Assembly (NCBI GenBank): GCA_964035575.1
Contig: OZ037898.1
Coordinates: 992,001-1,056,000 of the forward strand
DNA: 64,000 nt
Reading direction: 5' to 3'
From: Rhynchopus sp. YZ270_cl-10
Lineage: Eukaryota > Euglenozoa > Diplonemea > Diplonemida > Diplonemidae
Part shown: one piece after another, positions 20,299 through 29,105 of the stretch
Numbering within the stretch: position 1 is the stretch's first letter
Layout of the letters: every line of letters begins with the position of its first letter
Notes under the pieces: generated by a model
What the model saw: the letters and a program-made list of their open reading frames with translations, nothing else
Databases searched by the model: none
Told to the model about the DNA's origin: nothing
Made by a program: the position numbers and the translations under genes

Positions 20299-20604
20299 AT
20301 GGGGTGCAGCGAGTCTAAGGAGAAGCCTAAGACCAAGCGACAACCCATCCCTGAACCGAAGCCCGAGGCAGTACTGCGCTACGAGGTTGTCCTTCACGTG
20401 CGGACACTCACCGGGACGACCCACAATGTGAACGTAGATATGGGCGACACAGTGGCGCAACTGAAAGACCTCGTCTGCGAGGTAAGCAGCATCCCTGCCG
20501 CCAGCCAGAGCCTCCTCTTCAACAGCAGTCCGCTCGACGATGAGACTGTCCTCCGTGATGCGGGCATCAAAAAGGGTTCCACCGTGCATCTTCTCCTAGT
20601 CTAA
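20299..20604 (+). CDS. N-myristoylated ubiquitin-like protein, 101 residues
   Basis: Start MGCSESKEKPKTKRQPIP: glycine 2, cysteine 3 and serine 6 with lysines behind fit an N-myristoylation/palmitoylation signal, so membrane anchoring is likely. After a basic proline-containing linker comes a single ubiquitin fold (residues about 27-101). It follows the ubiquitin pattern: YEVVLHVRTLTGTTHNVNVD, VAQLKDLVCE, ASQSLLFNSSPLDDETVL and GIKKGSTVHLLLV. It ends at LLLV with no di-glycine, so it is not a conjugation substrate like ubiquitin. The nearest analogy is the membrane-anchored ubiquitin-fold (MUB) class, although MUBs are prenylated at the C-terminus rather than acylated at the N-terminus. Single exon. 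Confidence 0.85.
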   Translation: MGCSESKEKPKTKRQPIPEPKPEAVLRYEVVLHVRTLTGTTHNVNVDMGDTVAQLKDLVCEVSSIPAASQSLLFNSSPLDDETVLRDAGIKKGSTVHLLLV

Positions 20605-21030
20605 ACGTCCTTTTTATTGTTCAAAATTACCCAACGTTTTCCATTTTTCTCTTCCACTATAGTCGTTGATATGAAATTCAGTATCGGTACGAAAAAAGAA
20701 CGTCTTATCGCCTTTTCTTAAATTTTTAAAAAATTCTCCTCCCCCCCGCCTAAGTTAACACCAAACGTAAAATACTCAGATTCGGAAAAAAAGAGAAAAA
20801 TCCAAAGCAATGCAGAGAGAAACCAACCAATTTTTTAATCAAAGTGGTGCTTTCGGAAATCGGTTGGGTGTCTATAAAGTCCCTGTGTCAGGGACCTGTC
20901 AGTGACCTATCAGTGACCTGTCAATATCGACCCCCTCCCGGAGCACCACAACGGTTTTATTAAACTCCCTAAACCTCCCTTAACATATCTCCTCTTCAGG
21001 GTGGGAGGGGGCACACCACCATTTCCTCAT
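20605..21030. other. Intergenic stretch with a TGGTGCTT element
   Basis: A/T-rich 3' region of the ubiquitin-like gene, the element at 20845-20948, then a pyrimidine tract with AG at 20998-20999 ahead of the next gene. Confidence 0.6.
20845..20948. mobile_element. TGGTGCTT-ended MITE, 104 bp
   Basis: Starts TGGTGCTTTCGG, ends CCCGGAGCACCA. Flanks CAAAG and CAACG look like a 5-bp target duplication with one change. Interior has repeated CAGTGACCT/CAGGGACCT units. Related to 47413-47468. Confidence 0.65.
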
Positions 21031-22281
21031 ATGCTGCCGTTACTTCTTCTTCTCCTGCCTTATTCTGTGTTGTTGCCCTGCGTGCCTCTGGGGTGTTGTT
21101 GTGATGGGATATTAGAGCTGTCTGGGGGGTATCAAACGATCGCCTTTGCGTATGCTGTGGGTTCGGGATCGGTTGTGATAAGCAATCGGGATGCAGTGCA
21201 GCGTGTGGATGTTGAAAGTGGGAAGGTGCTGCAGAATATGACAAATCTTGGGTCGGTGCAGAGGCTCTGGCTTTCCCCAGATGAAAGCATGCTTGTTGCA
21301 GATGGAGGTCCGGGGACGACAGTTTACAATGCGGTATCGGGTACCCCGCAGTACACCATTCCGGTCGCAAATGATGTCGCATTCTCGTCAGACAGTGCAA
21401 CCTTTGTTGCGATTGGTCCAACAATGTTGTCAATTTTTAATGCAACAGATGGAGAATTAGTAAAGGATTTTTTTGCTGCGTCGGACTCATTTAGTGGACG
21501 ATGTGTTGCATGGTCAGAAAAGGTTATTGCAACCGGGCTTGTCGGGAACATCCGCCTTTGGGATTCCGAAGGCAATGTGTTTCGTGCTATTGAATTTGAT
21601 GGGAACGTGGTTGCCCTTCGGTTTTCTCCTGACGCTTCTCTTATCATCGGCACCTCCGTCTCTGGAGAACGTGGCATATTTGCGTGGACGATGAAAGGCG
21701 CGCTGCTGTGGAAGTTTTCAACGCAAATCGGCCCTGCAGGTCTTGCCTTTGCTGAGGACGGAACGGTTCTCTTCGCGGACTCAAGTCTCCATGCATTGCA
21801 CCCAACCACCGGGGAACATCTCTGGGAGATTCCGTTAGCAGGGTATGGGTCATATCTTGCTGTAAATGGGGATCTCTCTGAGGTTTTGGTTCTGGTAGGA
21901 TCAGGGCAGAAGGCGTCGTTAACTGTGTTAAACCCATCGAGGCGTGGAAGTGGTGTATATACTTCGGCTGGACCAATGACGGCAGATACGCCCGCTCCAG
22001 AGAAGAGAACGGTGTCTCCATTCAGCGGTGCTCCTGAAGAGAGGAGACCAGACGCGGTGGTCCCCTCGGGGGTGCCTGATCCGGGTGTAAATACTTCCAC
22101 ATCGGTGCCTACTGAAGTGTTTGTTGAGGTGCGGAGTGGTGGCGGGCTGAAAGTGGTGATTCCGGTCCTCCTTGCGGGTCTTGCTGTCGTAGCTATCGTA
22201 GGCTGCGTTATACGAGTCTGTGTACAAAAGAAGGAAAAGCCACCACCATGCAACAGTATCTACGAGATGGTCACAGAGTAG
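21031..22281 (+). CDS. Type I membrane protein with WD-like beta-propeller ectodomain, 416 residues
   Basis: The ATG at 21031 opens a hydrophobic signal peptide (MLPLLLLLLPYSVLLPCVPL); the frame extends upstream only through non-ATG codons. Residues about 30-300 are WD40/quinoprotein-like propeller repeats: LWLSPDESMLVADGG, VAFSSDSATFVAIG, NIRLWDSEGN, LRFSPDASLIIGTS and GLAFAEDGTVLFAD. A proline/threonine stalk (about 310-370) leads to one membrane helix, VVIPVLLAGLAVVAIVGCVI, and a short basic tail KKEKPPPCNSIYEMVTE that contains a YEMV sorting-type motif. This implies a cell-surface or endomembrane receptor or adhesion protein. Ligand unknown. Single exon. Confidence 0.85.
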   Translation: MLPLLLLLLPYSVLLPCVPLGCCCDGILELSGGYQTIAFAYAVGSGSVVISNRDAVQRVDVESGKVLQNMTNLGSVQRLWLSPDESMLVADGGPGTTVYNAVSGTPQYTIPVANDVAFSSDSATFVAIGPTMLSIFNATDGELVKDFFAASDSFSGRCVAWSEKVIATGLVGNIRLWDSEGNVFRAIEFDGNVVALRFSPDASLIIGTSVSGERGIFAWTMKGALLWKFSTQIGPAGLAFAEDGTVLFADSSLHALHPTTGEHLWEIPLAGYGSYLAVNGDLSEVLVLVGSGQKASLTVLNPSRRGSGVYTSAGPMTADTPAPEKRTVSPFSGAPEERRPDAVVPSGVPDPGVNTSTSVPTEVFVEVRSGGGLKVVIPVLLAGLAVVAIVGCVIRVCVQKKEKPPPCNSIYEMVTE

Positions 22282-22450
22282 AGGGTGTGGGGGAGGGAGA
22301 GAGAGAGAGAGATAAGGGGGGTTTGGTGGGATAAAAGGGGGGTGGTTCGGTTTGAAGCTTCGCATTTTGTTATGAGGTGTTTTCGTGTTCAACTTCTCGT
22401 TTTTTTTTTGGTTATGTTGATGAACGAATGTGATAACGTTGAGTAAGAAC

Positions 22451-22482
22451 AAAGAGAGGCTTAGGGTTATCTTATAAACTTT
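22451..22482 (+). repeat. Repeat D, 3' half
   Basis: AAAGAGAGGCTTAGGGTTAT then CTTATAAACTTTAAG; the 5' stem strand is missing. Confidence 0.5.
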
Positions 22483-22655
22483 AAGTTTGGGGGTGGAGGG
22501 TGGAGGGCAGAGGGTGGTCCTCCAGGGTGTTCTTGGCTTGAGAGACTGCGTTTCGGAGATGGTGTGGCATTGTTACGATGAAGGGAAGGAGTGAACCACT
22601 CCGCTAATCCCGAAAAAAAAAAATGTACAGCCTCTCACAGAAAGCGTTTATGTTA

Positions 22656-24152
22656 TTTATTGCACGTCGGGGCACTTTAATTTCACTCCCCTAACAAATT
22701 CCTGTAGAAAAATAAAAACGGCAGTGAAATAAAAAAGGCTTTATTTCTTTATTTCACTCTTTATTTCACTCTTTATTTCACTGCTCGATTTTTTTTTTTT
22801 TTTTCGCAAAGACTAAATTTTCGGCCGAAAAAAAAATTTTTTTTTGGGCTCAGATGCAGGGCGTTCGCTATCGCCATCGTTTTTTCCTGATCGTGGCGAA
22901 ATGCCAAAAACCCCGAAATTTTCGTTTTTTTACTAGTGCTTAAAATAGGTCAAAAAAAATTTTCCCGCCGGAGAGAAGTTAGTTCGTGGGGTGAATCCCT
23001 GGTACTGAATGGTCAAAAAAAATTTGCGATTTGCGCGTGATCCCTTCCCCAGCACAAGTGATATTACAGCTGAACTTTCCTGAAACTAAAACCAGCAAAA
23101 CGATGGAGAATTTCATCAATCCCCCCTCACTGAGGGTCTCTTTGTGTTGTTTAATCAAACAGATGTACAAGAGAGGCATCTGTCATATGAGACTTCATCC
23201 TTATTTTGATTATTTTCAACTCTCTGCCGTTGAAAGTAGAGTTGACACGAGCAGTGACACCTTCTATAACAGGGGGTACGGTACACCTTCAGCAGACTGC
23301 AGGATTGAGGAGCGAGCGGGAGTGCTGGGGAAACTTCCTCTCACGGCAGGCGGGTTTGCGGATGATTTTGAGTACAGTGGACACCCCTCTACGACCCCCC
23401 CTCCGGGGGGGTCTACAGGGTGGTGGGGAGAAATCTCTCTCTCTCTCTTTTTTTTTTTTTTTCCCCCTTTTTTTATTTATTTATTTATTTATACAGGGTT
23501 TCGCCCCGGTGGGGCGAAGCCCTGGGGCGAAATAAAATGTCATTTTTTCAGGAAAAGATTTTTTTAACGAAAAAAAATATTTTTCGCCCCGGGGCGAACG
23601 CCCTGCTCAGATGGACCCAAAAATGCAAATACAGCAAGAATTTTGATGTTTTGAGCATCACATATTTATTCCCCGGTCATTTTCTGTACAAAAAACCGGT
23701 TTGTATGGGCCAGCGCCTTAGCAAAAATCCGAAAAATCGGGGAAAAAAAAATTTTTCCCCCCGGAAAATTTCGACTCCTGGGTGGGGTCTTGGGGTACCG
23801 AAAAATGCAAAAAAACGCAAAATTTGGGTATTTTGACCATCTGAGGGATTTTTTCACCTGTTTCACCTTAGATGGAAGCGGATGCGGCTGGTGGGGGTGG
23901 GGTGTGCCCACCTACGGGAACAGTGCTGCCTGTGGAGTGGCCACTCCATCTGCCTCAATGGTGTTTAGGTCGGACATCAGCAACTCTGCAAGGTTGTGAT
24001 ACAGGAGATAAAGATATTTCGAAAAGAGAAAAAATTGAATGAAGATAACCCCAACACCAAAGGGAAGTTGATACGATGAACGTAAGCCTTGAGAACTAAG
24101 CGTTTAGCAGACCCCCGGGTTGTGAAATAAAAGTGCCCCGTTGTGCAATAAA
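22656..24152. mobile_element. Possible 1.5-kb non-autonomous element with ~30-bp inverted ends
   Basis: Left end TTTATTGCACGTCGGGGCAC followed by TTTAATTTCAC; right end GTGAAATAAAAGTGCCCCG followed by TTGTGCAATAAA. The interior has GC-rich boxes around GGGGCGAA in both orientations and TTTA microsatellite. No clear target duplication, no coding region. Confidence 0.45.
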
Positions 24153-24166
24153 AAAATGTATTGTTG

Positions 24167-24311
24167 GTGTAATATTTTGCCTTAATTTCACTTACAGCCC
24201 CAAAACCCCTCGGAGTGGTATTTTTTCCCCTCGGGCTGCGCCCTCGGGGAAAAAAACCACTCCTCGGGGTTTTTTGGGGCTGTGCGTGAAATAAAGGCAA
24301 AAATATTACAC
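24167..24311. mobile_element. 145-bp foldback element
   Basis: GTGTAATATTTTGCC, TTTCACTTACAGCCCC and CCCTCGG on the left pair with GGGGCTGTGCGTGAAA, GGCAAAAATATTACAC and CCTCGGGG on the right: almost the whole element is one hairpin. Confidence 0.65.
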
Positions 24312-24544
24312 GTCAATAATATATATTATTTTTAGCTCCATTTTTCTTTTGGTGAGGTGACAAACCTGGCGTCCGTAGACTGGGCGTTTTTATCAATTGT
24401 TGACATTTTTTTTTTCCACCTCCAACTTCTCTTTTTTTCCCTTACAAATGTGATTAGCAAAAAAGACACACAAAAACTGTCGATCTTTGATATCAAGTAT
24501 TTCCCCCTGAAAATTCCCATCATTTTTTGCGCCAAACCGATTTC

Positions 24545-25095
24545 CAGGGAAATAGCTCCATATACCGAATTATGCGACATCGCATAATTCTGGATTTTTG
24601 GGGAAAAAAAAAAAAAAAAAAAAGAGGGGATTTTTGGGCACTTTTGGGGGCCCCTCGCCCGACCCCCAGATCTCCCAAATGACTGGAATGATGGAATCTT
24701 AAATTTTTCGCTCGCTCTGCTTGCAGAGGTACCGTACCCCTTATTTTTTTTTTTGCCTGCGGCGCCATTTTCCTTTTTTGCTCCGCAAAAAAGGGGTTTG
24801 TTGAGTGACTGTGTGGTTGTAAACCAGCATTTTTACACCGTACCCTATTTTTTTTTCGCCTGCGGCGCCATTTATTTTTTTCCATACGGTTAGTGGAACG
24901 TAAGGTGCAAGACCAAGCTCCGTAATAAGGGATTGCATTCCGTTTTTTTTTTTTGTTATCTCGCAATTTGACCTTTCGCCTCTCCACTCAGGGAGGCTTG
25001 CGCGAAGCGCGCAACGACCGCTTTCGACCGGGCGAAAAAAAAATTTCGTTTTCGCATAATTCCTGATTTTGGAGGAAAACCAAGCTATTTCCCTG
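24545..25095. mobile_element. Non-autonomous hAT-type element, 551 bp, with 8-bp target duplication
   Basis: Ends CAGGGAAATAGCT (24545) and AGCTATTTCCCTG (ending 25095), flanked by identical CCGATTTC (24537-24544 and 25096-25103). A second inverted box, GAATTATGCGA/TCGCATAATTC, lies inside each end. No transposase. Confidence 0.88.
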
Positions 25096-25120
25096 CCGAT
25101 TTCTAAAAAAAAAAAAAAAA

Positions 25121-25557
25121 CAAGTAATTGCTATCGGAAAAAAAACGGGGTGTGGTGTGGAACTCCATCCTGTAGAAATAATCTACAACACGCCCAGCAT
25201 TCTGCTCTTCTGCAGGTATGCTAACGCTCTTCGTACGCTGCCAGACCCACTGGCACGCCAGCATCTGAAACGTTCAAGAAGGGGGGCTGTCCTCTTCGTC
25301 CAGCACCATCTGCTCGATAGCGTTGTTGGACGCCCGCTCGGCAGGCTCGGCGTGGTCCAGCTCGTTTTTGCCCACATGCTCCCCACATTGTCGTCGTCGT
25401 TGGAGCAGTGCGGAAGGAACACAGAATGCACAGACTACAACACATCGATCACACCAGGCGCATCAGCACCTCCAGCAAATCGCCAGGATGCTACGGTGGT
25501 TTCGAAAATCGCGCGGAGTTTTCCACAGCACACCCGTTTTTCCTTAGCAATTACTTG
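25121..25557 (+). mobile_element. Short inverted-repeat element (CAAGTAATTGCT ends), 437 bp
   Basis: CAAGTAATTGCTATCGG at 25121 and CCTTAGCAATTACTTG ending 25557; the next boxes, GGGGTGTGGTGTGG and CCACAGCACACCC, also pair. Inverted relative to, and longer than, its relative at 3085-3351. The interior on the minus strand reads KLRAIFETTVASW, then VHSVFLPHCSNDDDN, echoing the other copy. It begins only 18 bp after the hAT-type element's duplication. Confidence 0.75.
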
Positions 25558-26415
25558 TCCTTGTTGTTATTGTTGTTTTCAACCACCTTCCTTCAACCCT
25601 TGTAGGATCAGTTGTTATTTTTTTCGCGAAAACATGAAATTACACATTTCAAGAGAACAAATTAAAAAGGGTCCTTATTTGCATTTTTGGGCTCCGCCCG
25701 TGCAGTGGTGGGGTCAATCTCGAAAATTGGACAATTTTTTGATCACTTAAATTTTGAGAAATATGAGCCCGGTTCCTTATACGTGGGGCCCATTTTTGGC
25801 TAAAATTTTCCTCAAAATCTGGTTTTGTAAAATTGACCCTTTACTCCCCCCCCACATCGATTTCAATACTATACCTTACTTCACCTACGGTTACCCTTAC
25901 AGGGGGGTGAAGGAAGGTAAGTTGAAAATCACTCATTATCTTTCCTGAGGAAATGCTAAGATCAGTTGGCGGTGCTGTGTAGTGTGTATGTGTGTTTTTA
26001 TATCCCAAAACCTATACTATCAATTTATTGAATGCATAACGTTATGGTGAAATTCTTTTTTTACAATATACACGGTGGAGTCCGCCCAAGAGGGTCCGTC
26101 CCTTTTTCTCCGACTCAACCGTGTAGGACTCAAAATACTCTTGGCGCCTCCAAAAAGTCATAATAACCAAATTGCCATAAAAAATCCCCCTAATCCGCCA
26201 AACTTTATTTGGATGCCAATCCATTTGGAGTACTGTTTATGTGCTTTGTGTGGGGGGCAGACCAAGGGCTGCACAAAATCCTCTACCAATTCGTTAACGC
26301 TGTGTGTTCGCAAGAACACACACCTGACGGAAGTTTGCTCCAAAAAAAATATCTTTTACAAAATCACCAACAACTTCCAAAAGGGTTGTGGGTGCCATTA
26401 ACGCCTTTTTTTTTT

Positions 26416-26590
26416 GTCGCCTCATGAAATGAAGGAGGAAATAGAAACATTTTGAACACACTTTGCGGTTCTGGGGGGAATAAATCGTGCTGCAGAGACC
26501 ACGCCTCACCAAAACAGGTCGGGGTGTTGTGCGTTTCACCACAACCCAGGGGGGTTTTTTTTTGTGTGATGAGTGTTTAGTTTCTATTTA
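26416..26590. repeat. Repeat H, copy 1
   Basis: Begins with CCTCATGAAATG and GGAGGAAATAGAAAC, ends GTTTCTATTT, with TTGAACACACTTTGCGGTTC and GTGCGTTTCA inside; about 75-80% like 31095-31274. The GGAAATAGAAAC and GTTTCTATTT ends are short inverted copies. Confidence 0.65.
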
Positions 26591-26619
26591 TCGGCCCCAT
26601 TTCTTTTATGCTCAATAAA

Positions 26620-26697
26620 GGTGCTCTCCCTGGGGTTCGATAACCTGCAGAGAACCTGCACCGAACAGCGAGGTGTTTGCACTTTTGTATTCGCTTT
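26620..26697 (+). repeat. Repeat E, copy with GTTCGATAACC box
   Basis: GGTGCTCTCCCTGGGGTTCG, then ATAACC, GAGAACC, GAACAGCGAGG and TTTGCACTTT, in the same order as 48494-48577. Confidence 0.55.
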
Positions 26698-27436
26698 TCA
26701 ACCTTTATTTCTGAAGACGTAAGCACGTTGAGGCTTGGTGTCGTACAAACGTTTATTATTGTTGTCGTTCTTTGTGATTTATAATAGCATCCGGGAACGC
26801 ACATTCTCATTTTTTAGAGCGTTTTTTCGGGCGCTTTTGAAAAACGGGGGGGGAAGAAAACGCAGTCGAAAAACTGGAACGCTTACGAAAAGTAGGGCGT
26901 TCCAGTGTTTCGAAAGCGCGATTTTTTTTTTTTTTTTTGGGCATTTTCCGATTTTTGAGTTGGGCGTTTTTTTACCCCCTTCTTTTTTCGAACGCGCGGA
27001 TGCTATCAATATGTTGTGGACAAGATGCGCAACTTATCTTTCTACCTTTTAGAATCAACTTCACCCCCTTTTTTTTTAACTCTTTCTTCAGTGTCCTGTC
27101 CTCCAACCCCTGTTCCACAGGGTTCATCCATTATTCTTCTTGTGGTCCTGTCATGGTAAGGTGCGGGGTGGGGTCCTCCTTATACAGTCTTTATCCCGTT
27201 TACCACCTGATTTTTGACCCATGTTTGGCGGTGTTTACTGGAGTTTGTGGTCCACCGGCAAGCAATTGGGTGGGTTTATTTCCCCCCCCTTTTTTTTTTC
27301 CAGAACCGATTTCCCTGCCCTTATTGTTCCTCACGCATTTTAAGTCTGAAAAGAACCCCCCTTGCTTGTAGCACCCATATGTATCGCACTGACACCCACT
27401 GTAACATACAACACACCACAAAACAGAGTGTCAAAT

Positions 27437-28546
27437 ATGGAACTGTCTGTGCAATGTTTTGGGGACAAGGACTTTGTGATTGAGGTGGGTGAGGATGACA
27501 CAACGGCAACCATGCGGCAGAAGGTGGCGTCTGCAGCGGGGTTGGCCGAAGACAGCTTTCATATGGGCTTCGGAGGGAAGGACGAAGGAGAGGACATCAC
27601 AGAACTGAGTGCTGGGGACAAAGTAGTCCTGAAAAAAACGACGAAGTACGAGGCCATAGCAGCACTTCATGCGTTGGGTGAGACAGATGTCACATCAGAA
27701 AAGTTGAAGGAGGTGACCGATCTGAAGGTGGCTTCCTTGCTTCTGCAGGCAGAAGTTGTGACTGCAATTCCAGGTGGGTTCTTACGGTCTAGTGCAGTAA
27801 CGTGCGTTGGTTCCAGTGGCGTATCTATTGTGGATGACATTCGTGACACTTCCCTTCCTCACTGCGACACCGAACTGGACCTACCGAATTTGCCCTTCAT
27901 CACCGCGATTGGCGACTTGGTCCTGGAGAACTGCACAGCGTTATCTACAGTGGACCTCACAGGCCTGAAGGCAGTCACTTCGATTGGGAACGGCTTCCTA
28001 GCTAAGTGCAGAACGTTGTCGAGAATTGATTTCCGCGGAATGAACGAAGTCACTTCGATTGGGAACGGCTTCCTATGTGGTTGTGTAAGGTTGTCTAACA
28101 TTGACCTCAGAGGCATGAAGGCAGTCACTTCGATTGGGAACGGATTCTTATTTATCTGCCCAGCGTTGTCGAGTGTTGACCTCACAGGCATGAAGCGAGT
28201 TACGTCATTTGGTAGCAGTTTCCTAGCTAACTGCACAAGGTTGTCGAAAGTAGACCTCACAGGCATGAAAGAAGTCACTTCTATTGGGAGCGGCTTCCTA
28301 GCAAGCTGCGCAACGTTGTCGACAGTTGATCTATCAGGCATGACAGCAGTGACTTCAATTGGGGATGGCGTTCTAGCTGACTGCACAATGTTGGCGAGTA
28401 TTGACATCACAGGCATGAAGGCAGTCACTTCGATTGGGAGGTACTTCTTAGATAACTGCAAATCATTGCAAACTGCACACGGAATGAACGATTGTAGCGA
28501 CGTTATACGCAGAAGAGTACAAGAAGTGCCGACGTTGACAAACTAG
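27437..28546 (+). CDS. Ubiquitin-like head plus BspA-type leucine-rich repeats, 369 residues
   Basis: The ATG at 27437 (MELSVQCFGDKDFVIEVGED) starts a ubiquitin-fold-like domain through about residue 68 (FHMGFGGKDEG, LSAGDKVVLKK). A helical linker follows (about 69-125). From about residue 145 to 350 there are eight or nine repeats of 23 residues with the pattern L-x3-DLTGMKxVTSIGNGFLxxC, the LRR_5/BspA type found in surface and intracellular proteins of protists and bacteria. No signal peptide or membrane helix, so probably cytosolic. A ubiquitin-like domain with LRRs suggests a recognition or ubiquitin-pathway adaptor, inferred only. The repeats are strikingly uniform at the DNA level (for example GTCACTTCGATTGGGA recurs), indicating recent internal duplication. 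Confidence 0.88.
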   Translation: MELSVQCFGDKDFVIEVGEDDTTATMRQKVASAAGLAEDSFHMGFGGKDEGEDITELSAGDKVVLKKTTKYEAIAALHALGETDVTSEKLKEVTDLKVASLLLQAEVVTAIPGGFLRSSAVTCVGSSGVSIVDDIRDTSLPHCDTELDLPNLPFITAIGDLVLENCTALSTVDLTGLKAVTSIGNGFLAKCRTLSRIDFRGMNEVTSIGNGFLCGCVRLSNIDLRGMKAVTSIGNGFLFICPALSSVDLTGMKRVTSFGSSFLANCTRLSKVDLTGMKEVTSIGSGFLASCATLSTVDLSGMTAVTSIGDGVLADCTMLASIDITGMKAVTSIGRYFLDNCKSLQTAHGMNDCSDVIRRRVQEVPTLTN

Positions 28547-29105
28547 CTCACATTCTCTCTTCTTGCTGTTGCTGTGCAGCTTCTCCCTCTGCACTCGAGC
28601 GCCCTCTTCGATGTACCTACGAAGGAAGCAACAACCTCGTGACCGTCTCCCAAAAGGGGTAAGGGAACAAACCCCTATCGTGGGCTGCACACCACCTGAA
28701 GAAAGGACGAACGGGGTGTTTTTATTTACGTGTTTTTTTTGTGCACACCCTTTGTGTTTCTTTTGTGTTTCTCTTGTGTTTCTGCCACTTGCCCCTTTTG
28801 TCTTGCTTGCTCCACAGACTCTCCTCTCAGAATAAAACAAAAAAGGCTACGTTATTGACGATTTGCGTTGCATATCATTTCAGCACAAATAGCCTGCGGA
28901 GGCCAATGCGCATTTTGCGACCCTACGTTGGAGTATTCCTCTCTCCCACACAACGACACTCTGGGAAAATGTTACTCTCTTACGAACTGCCCACACCTCG
29001 CTCCCAATCCACCTCCCACCTCCCACCCATATCTCCCCTCCCCTACAGGTATTACTCTGTCCTTTGCCTTTTCTTTTTCCCCTGTTTTTGCCTCTTTCTT
29101 TCAGA
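28547..29105. other. Intergenic stretch, no gene seen
   Basis: Pyrimidine-rich and unremarkable. TTGCCTCTTTCTTTCAG ends at 29104, one base before the next ATG, a textbook splice acceptor. A GTATTACTC donor-like site at 29049 could define a short leader intron instead. Confidence 0.6.

Larger units (their letters stand above)
22282..27436. other. 5.1-kb gene-free block of inverted-repeat elements and homopolymers
   Basis: Holds the possible long element 22656-24152, the hairpin 24167-24311, the hAT-type element 24545-25095, the element 25121-25557, repeats H (26416) and E (26620), and an imperfect inverted repeat at 26818-27000. None of the open frames looks like a real gene. Confidence 0.7.
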
